Assembly: GCA_035476575.1 (NCBI GenBank)
Contig: DATILL010000137.1
Span: forward strand, 40,236 to 104,235
Reading direction: 5' to 3'
Length of the DNA stretch: 64,000 bases
Source of the DNA: DATILL01 sp035476575
GTDB taxonomy: Bacteria; Actinomycetota; Actinomycetes; Mycobacteriales; JACQDL01
Translations under genes and position numbers: made by a program
The notes under the pieces: generated by a model
Seen by the model: only the letters and a program-made list of their open reading frames with translations
The model's database searches: none
What the model was told of the DNA's origin: nothing
Shown here: piece after piece, positions 53,461 to 62,388 of the stretch
How positions within the stretch are numbered: the first letter of the stretch is position 1
Layout of the letters: each line of letters begins with the position of its first letter

Positions 53461-54111
53461 TCAGGCGGTTCCCCCGAGTGGGACCTGTGCGACCGTCCGC
53501 CAGCGGTAGACCTTCTGGTCGCGGTTGAGCTCGATCAGCGATGCCGCGTGGACTGTGACGGTGGCCGGGGTGGTCGTAGTGTTGCGCAGGACGTGGAGGA
53601 GAGGTTCGGCTGGGCCGTCGGCGTTGATGTAGCCGACGCTCAGGTGAGCCCGGTATCCGTTGTCGGGGTCTGGCACCCGCTCGGCGCCCCGTACCTTGGC
53701 AATGGCGTGCCGGAGGGTGCCCCGGAGCTGGTGGACGTACTCGGCTGGGTCGGGTACGAGTGCGACGGCTTCGGGCAGCAGCACCGGCCGGTGGAACGTC
53801 ATCGTGAACGGTGGGACGTCGGCGAGCTGTTCGCGGGCGGCGTCGGTGATCTGCTCAAGCTCGGCTGGGGTGACGTCGTCGACGAACCCGACGTTCTGCA
53901 TGGTCAGGTGCAGCCATCGCACCGGCACGGGGTCGACCTGCGGTGCGTTGGCCAGGGCCTGGTGGTACTGCCGCGCCAGGCGGGCGAGGTCGTGCTCGTC
54001 GGTGAAGGTGAGATGCCAGGTGTAGCCGCGTTGCCCGAGGTGCCATCCGGGGCGCCACCACCAGTGGTCGCGGACGGTGGTGGCGTCGGTCAGGTTCGGC
54101 TGGTGGCTCAT
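53461..54111 (-). CDS. 2H-phosphoesterase / 2'-5' RNA ligase-like protein
   Basis: A 216-residue protein with the paired HX[T/S] motifs of the 2H superfamily: 'VRWLHLTMQNVGF' and 'YRAHLSVGYIN'. These motifs act on 2',3'-cyclic or 2'-5' phosphoesters in RNA or nucleotides. The N-terminus ('WWWRPGWHLGQRGYTWHLTF') fits LigT-like proteins of actinobacteria. It is next to the NUDIX gene on the same strand, 75 nt away. Role in the element is unknown. Confidence 0.75.
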   Translation of the reverse strand: MSHQPNLTDATTVRDHWWWRPGWHLGQRGYTWHLTFTDEHDLARLARQYHQALANAPQVDPVPVRWLHLTMQNVGFVDDVTPAELEQITDAAREQLADVPPFTMTFHRPVLLPEAVALVPDPAEYVHQLRGTLRHAIAKVRGAERVPDPDNGYRAHLSVGYINADGPAEPLLHVLRNTTTTPATVTVHAASLIELNRDQKVYRWRTVAQVPLGGTA

Positions 54112-54126
54112 CTCTGGCTCGGGTGC

Positions 54127-54309
54127 TCAGATCTCCGACGCCGGGGTGTCAGCGTCGGGCTCGGGCTCGATGGGGTAGTCGTCGATGACGACGATGCGGT
54201 CGGCCGGCCACGTCGACTCCGAGACCTCCACGACGGTGCCGTCCTCGGCGCGGGCCACGTGCAGGACGTGCATGACTGGCGCCCCGGTGGGCCGAGTGGC
54301 GTCGCCGCA
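54127..54309 (-). pseudogene. C-terminal remnant of a GntR/UTRA regulator
   Basis: The frame ending at the TGA 54127-54129 reads '...TRPTGAPVMHVLHVARAEDG' and then 'VVEVSESTWPADRIVVIDDY', the end of a UTRA ligand-binding domain as found in GntR regulators (the class that includes KorSA of integrative elements). Upstream the similarity is lost near 54310, and no winged-helix N-terminus is found. A plus-strand gene begins at 54333. It is a truncated fragment. Confidence 0.65.
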
Positions 54310-54332
54310 GCAGCCGGTCCCCGATCCTGGCG

Positions 54333-54827
54333 TTGGACGTCCTGGACGCGCTGATGAACCTCCCAGCCGGTCTGCCGGTGCCGGCCGCCGCCATCAGCCC
54401 CACCGACCACCGGCTGCTGCGTCAACTTCCCGCCGGGTCGCTGGAGCGTTCGCCCGGCACCGTGACCCGGCGTGTCGTACCACCGCTGACACCACTGCTC
54501 GCCATCGTCCGCGCCACCCGATGGCTCGACGGGCTCACCACCGCGTCCCGCTTCGCCGCCTACTGCCCCCGGCTCGTCATCGTCCCAGCGCTGCCCGAGG
54601 AGCGGGACACCGCGCTGGCGCAGGCGGCCGTCTACGGCATCGGGGTCGCGGTCACCAGCGGCAGCGGCCCGCGGGTCGTGGTGGAGCCAGAACCGCTGCC
54701 GGGCTGGCAGCCCACACCGGCCGGGTGGTGGTTCACCGAGGAGACCTACCGGCAGGTCCGTCCCGGCGACACCCACCAGCCCGGCACCCACCCGCAGCTG
54801 CCCGGCCCCACCGGAGGTGCTCTATGA
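54333..54827 (+). CDS. Hypothetical protein of the mobile element
   Basis: A 164-residue protein from TTG 54333, with 'LDALMNLPAGLPVPAAAISP' at the N-terminus and 'GWQPTPAGWWFTEETYRQVRPGD' at the C-terminus. It has no domain I recognise. The N-terminus may be truncated because the TTG lies where the GntR remnant ends. The stop overlaps the next ATG (ATGA). Confidence 0.5.
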   Translation: MDVLDALMNLPAGLPVPAAAISPTDHRLLRQLPAGSLERSPGTVTRRVVPPLTPLLAIVRATRWLDGLTTASRFAAYCPRLVIVPALPEERDTALAQAAVYGIGVAVTSGSGPRVVVEPEPLPGWQPTPAGWWFTEETYRQVRPGDTHQPGTHPQLPGPTGGAL

Positions 54828-55501
54828 CCGCGCCACCGCCGGCCGGCCAGCCGCCGTACGCCACCGCGGCGGCGGTCGCCGGTGTGGCCCGGGAGGTCGA
54901 GGCGCTCCGCCGCGCCGTCGACCAGGTCTCAGCCCTGCCCGAGCGGGTGGAGGAGCTCGCCCGCCTGGCCGCCGGGCTCGCCGAGCAGTCCGCCGCGGCG
55001 GCGGGCGGTGCCTCAGGTGGCGGGCCGGTGTCATGGCTCGGCATGCCCACCACCGTCACTGCGGACCAGGCCGCCGCCGTGCTGGCCGAGCTCACCGCCT
55101 GGATAGGCACCGTCTACCTCCGCTACAGCGACGCCGCCCGGACCCTGCCCGGCTGCTGGCTGTGGCACCCCGACGTGGTCGAGGAGCTGCTGTGGCTGCA
55201 CCAGGCCTGGGCCGCCGCCTACCACCCCCACGACGGCACCGTCACCGCCGCCGCGGACTGGCACGACCGGATGCGCCCCGGCGTCACCCGCCGCATCCGC
55301 GACACCACCGGGATGTGCTCCATCGAGAACCACCAACCCGGCGGCGAGGCGCACCAGCCCGCACCGGCCCCACCGCTGGCCGACGCCGCTGCGGCGATCG
55401 CCGCCTGGTGGACAGGCGACCGCACCGGCATGCCACCGGAGCCGACCACCGCCCAGGTCACCGCCGCCGCACCGGCCCGCACGACAAGGGGCCGGCGATG
55501 A
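54824..55501 (+). CDS. DUF4913 domain protein
   Basis: A 225-residue protein with an N-terminal coiled-coil-like part (about 20-60). The DUF4913 domain follows: 'LTAWIGTVYLRYSDAARTLPGCWLWHPDVVEELLWLHQAW' and 'DWHDRMRPGVTRRIRD'. DUF4913 proteins are typical of actinobacterial plasmids and integrative elements; function unknown. ATG 54824 overlaps the previous stop; its own stop overlaps the next start (ATGA, 55498-55501). Confidence 0.75.
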   Translation: MTAPPPAGQPPYATAAAVAGVAREVEALRRAVDQVSALPERVEELARLAAGLAEQSAAAAGGASGGGPVSWLGMPTTVTADQAAAVLAELTAWIGTVYLRYSDAARTLPGCWLWHPDVVEELLWLHQAWAAAYHPHDGTVTAAADWHDRMRPGVTRRIRDTTGMCSIENHQPGGEAHQPAPAPPLADAAAAIAAWWTGDRTGMPPEPTTAQVTAAAPARTTRGRR

Positions 55502-56520
55502 CCGCCACCGGCCCGCCGACCACGCCGCGGCGTGGCCTGGTCTGGGCCGCCGGGCTGGTCGTCGCGCTCGGCGCCGGCATCGCCACCGCGCACGGGCTGT
55601 ACCAGGTCGCCCTCGCCGCCGGTGTCCCCACCCCGGTCGGGTGGCTGTACCCGCTGATCACCGACGGCCTCGCCCTGGTCGCCTACGCCGCCACCAACCG
55701 CCTCACCGACCGGGGCCGGGGCTACGCCTGGACCATCGTCGTCCTGGCCGCCGGCCTGTCCGGCCTCGCCCAGGCCACCTACCTCGCCGGCGCAGTGGCC
55801 GCCGCACCGACACCGCTACGGTTCGGCGTCGGCGCCTGGCCCGCCATCGCCGCCGCCATCGCCGCCCACCTCATCCACCTCCTCAACCCCCACCCCGACC
55901 ACACGCCCGTGACACCCACCAGCCAACCCACGCCAGCCCCGGCCGTACAACCAGCGGCCGTTCGTACAACCGTGCCCGTTGCGGGCACCCCGGCCGGGCA
56001 CGACCGGCCCGCCGTACACCCGGCCGCCGGTCCACCGGACGAGCCAGCGAACACCACCCCGGCCCGGCTGTACGGCCCGGCGGTGAACAGCACGCCCGTC
56101 ACGTTGAACACGGCCCGGCCGGATGACCGGCCGCCGTCCGCGCAGGCCACCACACCCGACCAGCACGCCGGCCCGGTGCACAACCAGCCCACCCAGCTCG
56201 GCCAGGCCACACCCGGCGCCGCGCCGACCGACCGAGCGGCGTACGCCTCCGTACAACCGCCGTCCACCGCTGAACAGCCCGGCCCGGTTGTACAGCCCCC
56301 CGTACGGCCGGCCGCCGGCCGCAGTGTCCGGACGGCCTCGGACCGGGCGCTCGCCCACGCCCGCGCGTACCAGGCCCGCCACGGCGAGCTGCCCACCGTC
56401 ACCCGGCTGACCGAGCTTGCCGGGGTCGCCCGCGGCACCGCCGGCCAGGTTCTGAAGAACCTCCGTACCCAACGCCCCGCCCTGCACGCCGTCCCCACCA
56501 CGGCGAACCCGGAGGACTAG
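55498..56520 (+). CDS. DUF2637 (SpdA-like) membrane protein with C-terminal DNA-binding-like helix
   Basis: A 340-residue protein. The DUF2637 region (about 8-120) has three to four membrane helices ('GLVWAAGLVVALGAGIATAHGLYQVAL', 'YAWTIVVLAAGLSGLAQATYLA', 'AWPAIAAAIAAHLIHLL'). A long Pro/Thr/Ala linker with GTACAACC repeats in its DNA (55945-56293) follows. A C-terminal segment 'RHGELPTVTRLTELAGVARGTAGQVLKNLR' looks like a winged helix. SpdA-type proteins act in intramycelial plasmid spread. Membrane-tethered DNA binding is inference. Confidence 0.75.
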   Translation: MTATGPPTTPRRGLVWAAGLVVALGAGIATAHGLYQVALAAGVPTPVGWLYPLITDGLALVAYAATNRLTDRGRGYAWTIVVLAAGLSGLAQATYLAGAVAAAPTPLRFGVGAWPAIAAAIAAHLIHLLNPHPDHTPVTPTSQPTPAPAVQPAAVRTTVPVAGTPAGHDRPAVHPAAGPPDEPANTTPARLYGPAVNSTPVTLNTARPDDRPPSAQATTPDQHAGPVHNQPTQLGQATPGAAPTDRAAYASVQPPSTAEQPGPVVQPPVRPAAGRSVRTASDRALAHARAYQARHGELPTVTRLTELAGVARGTAGQVLKNLRTQRPALHAVPTTANPED

Positions 56521-56524
56521 GACC

Positions 56525-57082
56525 ATGACCCGCCCCGACACCACCGGCGTCGGACCGGCCCTCGCTGGGGCCGGCCGGGACGGCGCGCTGGCCGACCTGC
56601 TCGCCGAGGCACTCACCGACGTCCGTGGCGAGCCCGTCCGGGTCGACACCAAGGCTGGCACCCTGCTCAGCCTGGCCTCCGCCGCGCTCGCCCTGCTCAC
56701 CGCCCTGACCAGCGGCGCCCACCTGCCCACCCCGGTCACCGTGCCGGTCTGGGCCGCCACCGCCGCGTTCGGCGCCGCGGTGGCGGTCCTGCTCGCCACC
56801 GTCAACCCCCACACCGGCCCCGCACCCCACCCCGACCGGAGCGGCCCAGCAGCAGCGGCGTCGCTCACCTCCTGGATGGCCTACGCCCACGCCGCAGACC
56901 TGCACGCCAGCCTGGCAGACCTGGCCACCGCCGGAGCCAGCCGCTGGCGCGCCGACCGACTCACCGAGCTGTCCCGCATCACCGCCCGCAAGTTCAGCCG
57001 CCTGCGCACAGCCACCCGTCTCCTCACCGCCGGCCTCGGGCTCCTCACCCTCGCCGCCGCCCTCTCCGCCTTCAGCCGATGA
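56525..57082 (+). CDS. Pycsar-effector-like (PycTM) membrane protein
   Basis: A 185-residue protein with 'VDTKAGTLLSLASAALALLTAL', two helices (about 44-62 and 70-90), then a charged segment 'SRWRADRLTELSRITARKFSRLRTATRLL' and a final helix. This pattern fits the DUF5706/Pycsar-effector transmembrane family. In Pycsar defence, such effectors respond to cCMP or cUMP from a cyclase. No cyclase gene is present in the window, so the protein may serve conjugation or spread instead. The call is by pattern. Confidence 0.6.
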   Translation: MTRPDTTGVGPALAGAGRDGALADLLAEALTDVRGEPVRVDTKAGTLLSLASAALALLTALTSGAHLPTPVTVPVWAATAAFGAAVAVLLATVNPHTGPAPHPDRSGPAAAASLTSWMAYAHAADLHASLADLATAGASRWRADRLTELSRITARKFSRLRTATRLLTAGLGLLTLAAALSAFSR

Positions 57083-57314
57083 CCGACCACAGAAAGACCA
57101 TCACGACCACCGACCACACCAAGAACCCTCAGAACCCAACCCTCCAGCCACCCAGAACCACACACCACGACCATCACCCACCCATCAAGACCACTACCAG
57201 CACCCCCACAAGAACAAGATCCTCTATTACATACCTAGGCATCACGATCTGTTGGGCCATCCGGGCTAACGCCTGGATGGGATATTTCGGGCGCACCGTT
57301 CGGGGGTGGTGCTC
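57083..57314 (+). other. Candidate oriT: G-poor region and hairpin upstream of the relaxase
   Basis: A 232-nt gap between the PycTM gene and the MobF relaxase. Its first part is strikingly strand-asymmetric: I count 11 G in the 120 bases 57121-57240, while A and C dominate. It ends with a hairpin CCATCC-G-GGC-TAAC-GCC-T-GGATGG at 57257-57280. A skewed, AT-richer region with a hairpin next to the relaxase gene is the usual layout of MobF origins of transfer. Confidence 0.45.
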
Positions 57315-60300
57315 GTGCTGACGATCTCGTCGGGGCACTCGGCGGACTACCTGCTCGGGGCCGTGGCGACCGGGCGGGAGAACTACTACACCGGCGCCGT
57401 GGCAGCCGGCGAGCCGCCGGGCCGGTGGTACGGCCGTGGCGCCGAAGTGCTCGGTCTGACGGGGCTGGTCGACCACCAGGACATGATGGCGCTCTATGAG
57501 CACTACGTGGACCCGCGGGATCCCGGGTTCAAGCATCCGGTGTCGTGGGGAGATGCGGCGACGCTCGGCCACAGCGGCCGGAAGTACCTGTCGGAGGAGG
57601 AGATCTACGCCGCCGCGCTGCGGGCCGAGCCGCACGCATCGCCGGAACGCCGCGCGGAGCTGCAACTGGAGGCCAGCAGGCGGACGCGGAAGAACGTGGC
57701 GTTCCTGGACGCGACCATTTCGGTGCAGAAGTCGGTGACCGTGCTGCACACCGCGTTCGAGGCGCAGGAGGTGGCGGCCAGGCGTACCGCCGAGCAGGCC
57801 CGCGCCGATCAGGGGGACGCCGAGGCAGCCGGTGACCCAGCAGCAGCAGACCGGTACGCCTACCGGTACACCCAGGCCCGTACTGCCGAGCAGTCGTGGG
57901 CCGCGCACCGTACCGCGGTCGAGGACGCGATCTGGGCCGGGAACCGGGCCGCGCTGGACTACCTCGCCGACAAGGCCGGCTACTCCCGGGTCGGGCACCA
58001 CGGCGGCGCCGCCGGCCGCTACTGCGACGCCCACGACTGGACGATCGCGTCGTTCTTCCAGCACGACTCCCGTGACCACGACCCGCAGCTACACATCCAC
58101 AACGCGATCCTCAACCGCATCCAGGGCACCGATGGCACCTGGCGGACGCTGGACTCCCGGGCCATCCACCGGTTCCGTGGCGCCGCGGCGGCGGTCGGGG
58201 AGCGGGTGATGGAGGAGCATCTCACCCGCTCGCTGGGGGTGCGGTTCGCTGCCCGGTTGGACGGCAAGGCCCGCGAGATCGTCGGGATCGCTCAGCCGGT
58301 GATGGACCTGTTCTCCAAGCGGACCCGGGCGATCACGGCAGGGACCGCGCGGGTGGTGGCCGCGTTCCGGCAGCGGTTCGGGCGCGACCCGAACTCCCTG
58401 GAGCTGGACCGGCTGCAACAGAAGGTCGCCTTCGCCACCCGCAACGCCAAGTCCCATGACGGCGAGACCGCAGGTGCCCGGCTCGACCGGTGGGACGCCG
58501 AGCTGCGCCGCGAGGTCGGCACTGGCCTGGCCCAGCTCGCCCAGGACGTTCTCGGTCTCGCGCAGCAGGAGCATGAGCCGGCGAAGTGGTCGCCACGTGC
58601 GGTGATCGAGGCGGCGCTCGCCGAAGTCCAGCAGGTCCGCGCGGCCTGGACCCGAGCCGAGCTGACCCGGGCGATCTCCAACAACCTCCCCGATCACATC
58701 GGGACCACTGAGGCCGTTGCGCTCGGCCGGCTGCTGGACGGGCTGACCGATACCGCGCTGGAGGTGGCCGTGCCGTTGGAGCCGGTCCGGCCCGGTGAGG
58801 CCGCGCTGCCCGCCGAGCTGCGGCTCGCCGACGGCCGGTCGGCGTACGAGGCGCCGGGTGGCCGGCTGTACGCGACACCCGCCCACGTGCATTCGGAGCG
58901 GTTGCTGGCCGCCTCCGGCGCGCGCGGAGGAGCACCGGCCCTCGACCCGGCCACGGCCGCCGGGTTCGTCACCGGCCTGGCGGAGTCAGGCATTGAGCTT
59001 GGCGCGGACCAGGCCGCCGCCGTCCGCGGCATCCTCACCTCCGGTGCCGCGGTGGAGACCCTGGTAGGGCCAGCCGGGACCGGCAAGTCGTTCGTCGTCG
59101 GCACACTGACCAAGGCGTGGCAGGACCCGGCCTTGTGGGACGGCGCCGGTCGCAAGGTCGTCGGCCTCGCCACCTCGCAGATCGCGACCGAGGTCCTGAC
59201 CGGCGAAGGGCTCGCCGCCCGGAACATCGCCCGATGGCTGGCCACCCAGCAGCGGCTGGCCGACGGCCGCGCTTCCTCCGAGGATCTGGCGTGGCGGCTC
59301 CGCGCCGGTGACCTGGTCGTGGTCGACGAGTCCTCCATGGTCACCACCCCCGACCTGGCCGCCATCCACGCCCACGCCACCACCGCCGGCGCGAAGCTGC
59401 TCCTGACCGGCGACCACCGCCAGCTCGCCGCGGTCGGCGCCGGCGGGGTGATGGACCTGCTCACCGGTACCGCGCCCAGCTACGAGCTGGCCGAGGCCCG
59501 CCGCTTCACCCACGCCTGGGAACGTGAGGCGTCGCTGCGGCTGCGCAACGGCGAGCAGTCGGTGCTGGCCGACTACCACCGACACGGCCGGCTCATCGAC
59601 GGCGGCGCGATCGAGCAGGCGGAAGCCTCGGCCACCCGCGCGTTCCTCGCGGACACATTGTCCGGCCGGCGTTCCCTGCTGATCGTCGATACCAACGAGC
59701 AGGCCGCCCGCATCTGCGCGCAGGTCCGCGTGGACCTGGTCCGGCTCGGACTGGTCGCCGAGGCAGGGGTGCCGCTGGGTTTGCAGGGCACCTGGGCCGG
59801 CGTCGGAGACCTCGTCCAGGCCCGTCGCAACGGCTGGGATCTCGCCGGATGGGAGGGCAACCGCCGCGGCCCGGTAAACCGCGAGACCTACCGCGTCTTG
59901 GACACACGTGACGACGGCGGCTTGGTCGTTGCGCCGGTCCTCGGCCGCGGCGTCGGCGGGGAGCAGCATGGCGAGGCGATGACACTGCCAGGCGACTACG
60001 TGGCCACGCACCTCGCGCTCGGCTACGCGAGCACCGTGCACGCCGCCGAGGGCCTGACCGTGGACACCACGCACTCGGTCGTGACGAACACCACCGGCCC
60101 GGAGGCCCTGTACGTCGGCATGAGCCGCGGCCGGCACACCAACACCGCCCACGTCGTCACCCGGGCCGTGCCCGCCGACGCCCCAACCGGCGAGGTGCAC
60201 GACGTGGTGCACCGCCGCCCGGTCGCCGTGCTCAGCGGGACCCTGGAAACCGCAGAGCCGCAGCGCTCGGCGCTGGCCACCGCCGTCGAGGCCGCCGCGA

Positions 60301-61799
60301 CCAGCAAGGCAGTACGAACCCCCGCCGAGCTGCTGGCCGACGCCGCCGAGCTGGCCACCGCCGGCCGCACCGCCGCTTGGCTCGACCAGCTCACCGCCGA
60401 CGGGCACCTGTCCGCCGCCCAGCGGGTCGCGCTGGCCGCCGAGGACGGCGGCACCACCCTCACCCGGGTCCTACGTAGCGCCGAGCTGGCCGGGCACGAC
60501 CCGTACCAGGTACTGCACGACACGGTGACCAGCCGACCCCTGGACGGCGCCCGGCAGGTCGCCAACGTCCTGCATCACCGCATCACCGACACCGTCACAC
60601 TCGACCCGGTCGGGGACACCTACGCAGACTGGGTTCCGCAGGTCGACGACCCGCAATGGCGCGCCTACCTGGCTGTTCTCGCCAGCGACGCGGACGCCCG
60701 CCGCGCCGAGCTCGGCGACCAGGTCGCCGCCGAGCCGCCGCAGTGGGCCGTCGAGGCGTTCGGTCCTGTGCCAGAGGATGAGGCCGAGCGTGGAGCGTGG
60801 GAGCGACGGGCCGGCGCCGTCGCGGCACACCGGGAGCTGACCGGCTACGACGACCCAGCCTCGGCGCTGGGTTCGGCGTCCAAGCCCGGCCAGGTCGAGG
60901 CGTACGCGTCCTGGCGTGCCGCCTGGCGGGCGCTTGGCCGCCCGGAGGCCGACCGCGCCGAGCAGGAGATGAGCGACGGCCAGCTGTACGTCCGGGTCCG
61001 CGCCTACGAACGGGAAGCCGCCTGGGGACCCCGCTACGTCGTCAACGAGCTGGCCGGCACCCGGCAGGCCGCCGTCCGGCACCGCGACACCGCCGCCATA
61101 CGCACCGCCGAAGCCGACGCCGCTGCCGACGCCGGCGAGCGGGCTCGACTCGCGCAGGAGGCCGCCGATGCTGCGGCACTCGCCGATGTCCTCGACGCCC
61201 GCACCGCCGAACTTCAAGCCGCGGACGACGCCCGCGCGGCCTGGCTGGTACACACCGCCGAGACGCGCGCCGCCGCCGACCGCGCACGTCTGGAGCTGTC
61301 CGCCCGGGACGCCGCGGCCGGGCGGGAGGAAGAGCGGACCACGGCCGAGGAGTGGCTGGCCGCCCACGCTGAAGTCCAACAGGCCGAGGACCCGCACCGC
61401 CAGGTCACCGACGACGCCGACCTGGCCGACGTGGCGGCCGAACGCGACGCCGACGTGCGCACCGCCGAGCCGACCCCGCACTCAGACGCCGCCGAGACCA
61501 ACGTCCCGGACATCCGGGACGTGGCCGCGACCGAACCGGCCCAAGACGGCGAGGACCTGGTACGGGTGCCGTCCGCCGACCAGACCGCGGCCGCGATCTC
61601 CCGTGCGCAACGCGCGCTCGCCGAGATCGAGCACCGCCGCGCCGTGGAGGAACGCCGCGCCGCCGAGGAAGCACGAGCCGAGCAGCTCACCCGCTGGCAC
61701 GCCGACGACCGCGCCGACCGCGCCGCCGAACAGACAGCCGACCTGGTCGACGCCCGAGACCGAATACCGGTAATGGAACTGTCCACCCCGCTGGGCTGA
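57315..61799 (+). CDS. MobF-type relaxase/helicase (TrwC/TraI family)
   Basis: A 1494-residue conjugation protein. The relaxase domain begins 'MLTISSGHSADYLL', with catalytic Tyr24-Tyr25 in 'RENYYTGA' and the metal-binding triad His255, His260 and His262 in 'DHDPQLHIHNAIL'. A superfamily I helicase follows: Walker A GPAGTGKS at 585-592, 'LVVVDESSMVTT', and 'GYASTVHAAEGLTVDTTHSVV'. The C-terminal 350 residues are helical and Ala/Glu/Arg-rich. GTG 57315 is preferred over GTG 57306/57309 because the family starts with M-L-[TS]-I-S-S-G-H. It nicks oriT and unwinds DNA for transfer. It needs a type IV coupling system not visible here. Confidence 0.93.
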   Translation: MLTISSGHSADYLLGAVATGRENYYTGAVAAGEPPGRWYGRGAEVLGLTGLVDHQDMMALYEHYVDPRDPGFKHPVSWGDAATLGHSGRKYLSEEEIYAAALRAEPHASPERRAELQLEASRRTRKNVAFLDATISVQKSVTVLHTAFEAQEVAARRTAEQARADQGDAEAAGDPAAADRYAYRYTQARTAEQSWAAHRTAVEDAIWAGNRAALDYLADKAGYSRVGHHGGAAGRYCDAHDWTIASFFQHDSRDHDPQLHIHNAILNRIQGTDGTWRTLDSRAIHRFRGAAAAVGERVMEEHLTRSLGVRFAARLDGKAREIVGIAQPVMDLFSKRTRAITAGTARVVAAFRQRFGRDPNSLELDRLQQKVAFATRNAKSHDGETAGARLDRWDAELRREVGTGLAQLAQDVLGLAQQEHEPAKWSPRAVIEAALAEVQQVRAAWTRAELTRAISNNLPDHIGTTEAVALGRLLDGLTDTALEVAVPLEPVRPGEAALPAELRLADGRSAYEAPGGRLYATPAHVHSERLLAASGARGGAPALDPATAAGFVTGLAESGIELGADQAAAVRGILTSGAAVETLVGPAGTGKSFVVGTLTKAWQDPALWDGAGRKVVGLATSQIATEVLTGEGLAARNIARWLATQQRLADGRASSEDLAWRLRAGDLVVVDESSMVTTPDLAAIHAHATTAGAKLLLTGDHRQLAAVGAGGVMDLLTGTAPSYELAEARRFTHAWEREASLRLRNGEQSVLADYHRHGRLIDGGAIEQAEASATRAFLADTLSGRRSLLIVDTNEQAARICAQVRVDLVRLGLVAEAGVPLGLQGTWAGVGDLVQARRNGWDLAGWEGNRRGPVNRETYRVLDTRDDGGLVVAPVLGRGVGGEQHGEAMTLPGDYVATHLALGYASTVHAAEGLTVDTTHSVVTNTTGPEALYVGMSRGRHTNTAHVVTRAVPADAPTGEVHDVVHRRPVAVLSGTLETAEPQRSALATAVEAAATSKAVRTPAELLADAAELATAGRTAAWLDQLTADGHLSAAQRVALAAEDGGTTLTRVLRSAELAGHDPYQVLHDTVTSRPLDGARQVANVLHHRITDTVTLDPVGDTYADWVPQVDDPQWRAYLAVLASDADARRAELGDQVAAEPPQWAVEAFGPVPEDEAERGAWERRAGAVAAHRELTGYDDPASALGSASKPGQVEAYASWRAAWRALGRPEADRAEQEMSDGQLYVRVRAYEREAAWGPRYVVNELAGTRQAAVRHRDTAAIRTAEADAAADAGERARLAQEAADAAALADVLDARTAELQAADDARAAWLVHTAETRAAADRARLELSARDAAAGREEERTTAEEWLAAHAEVQQAEDPHRQVTDDADLADVAAERDADVRTAEPTPHSDAAETNVPDIRDVAATEPAQDGEDLVRVPSADQTAAAISRAQRALAEIEHRRAVEERRAAEEARAEQLTRWHADDRADRAAEQTADLVDARDRIPVMELSTPLG

Positions 61800-61827
61800 T
61801 CAGCATGACCGCGACGGCGGGTGCCCC

Positions 61828-62283
61828 CTACTGGGAGGACGCCCGCCTCGCATCCTCAGCCACCGCAGACTGCGCGATGTCGATCGGTGGGCCACCAGTT
61901 CGAAGCCATGCCCACTTGAAGGTCGCCAGAACTGCCGCAGCCCAACCTGGCCGGTTGGCAAGCCACGTCGGCACCGGCCGCCGCATGTCCAACAGCTCCG
62001 AAGCCAGACACTCCGCCTCGATCAACTCTGGATATGCCATGTTCGTCCGCCCGGTGACTGGCGCATCCGCCGGCCGCTGCCGTCCCTCCGGGGACCGGAC
62101 GATAGCTGTGGCCAACCACCGACACGTGACCACGATCCCGGCGCCGTACCAGTCCGGAACACGCTGTCGTACTCGGTCGTCGTGGAGATGCTCGGCCGCG
62201 GTCCAGACGGCAGCGAACTCGGACCGAGCCACGTGCAGGTTCTCGGCCGGCACTCTCGCGATGTCCGCCGCCGTGACATCCAC
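61828..62283 (-). CDS. Uncharacterised protein with 'DWYGAG'/'TCRWLA' motifs
   Basis: About 151 residues from GTG 62283; a longer ATG start at 62319 is possible. Includes 'RQRVPDWYGAGIVVTCRWLATAIV', 'ELIEAECLASELL' and 'RPGWAAAVLATFKWAW'. Similar proteins are common in filamentous actinobacteria but uncharacterised. No catalytic motif is evident. It lies between the relaxase and ssb, on the opposite strand. Confidence 0.6.
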   Translation of the reverse strand: MDVTAADIARVPAENLHVARSEFAAVWTAAEHLHDDRVRQRVPDWYGAGIVVTCRWLATAIVRSPEGRQRPADAPVTGRTNMAYPELIEAECLASELLDMRRPVPTWLANRPGWAAAVLATFKWAWLRTGGPPIDIAQSAVAEDARRASSQ

Positions 62284-62388
62284 CCATCCAGCCTGACACG
62301 CCGACCCGACAGTTCCCAACTCCCGGGTCGCCTTCGCAACAGTCGGGTGAGCCGGTGCGTCTCGGCCTGGCGCGGGGGGTCGCGCCCA

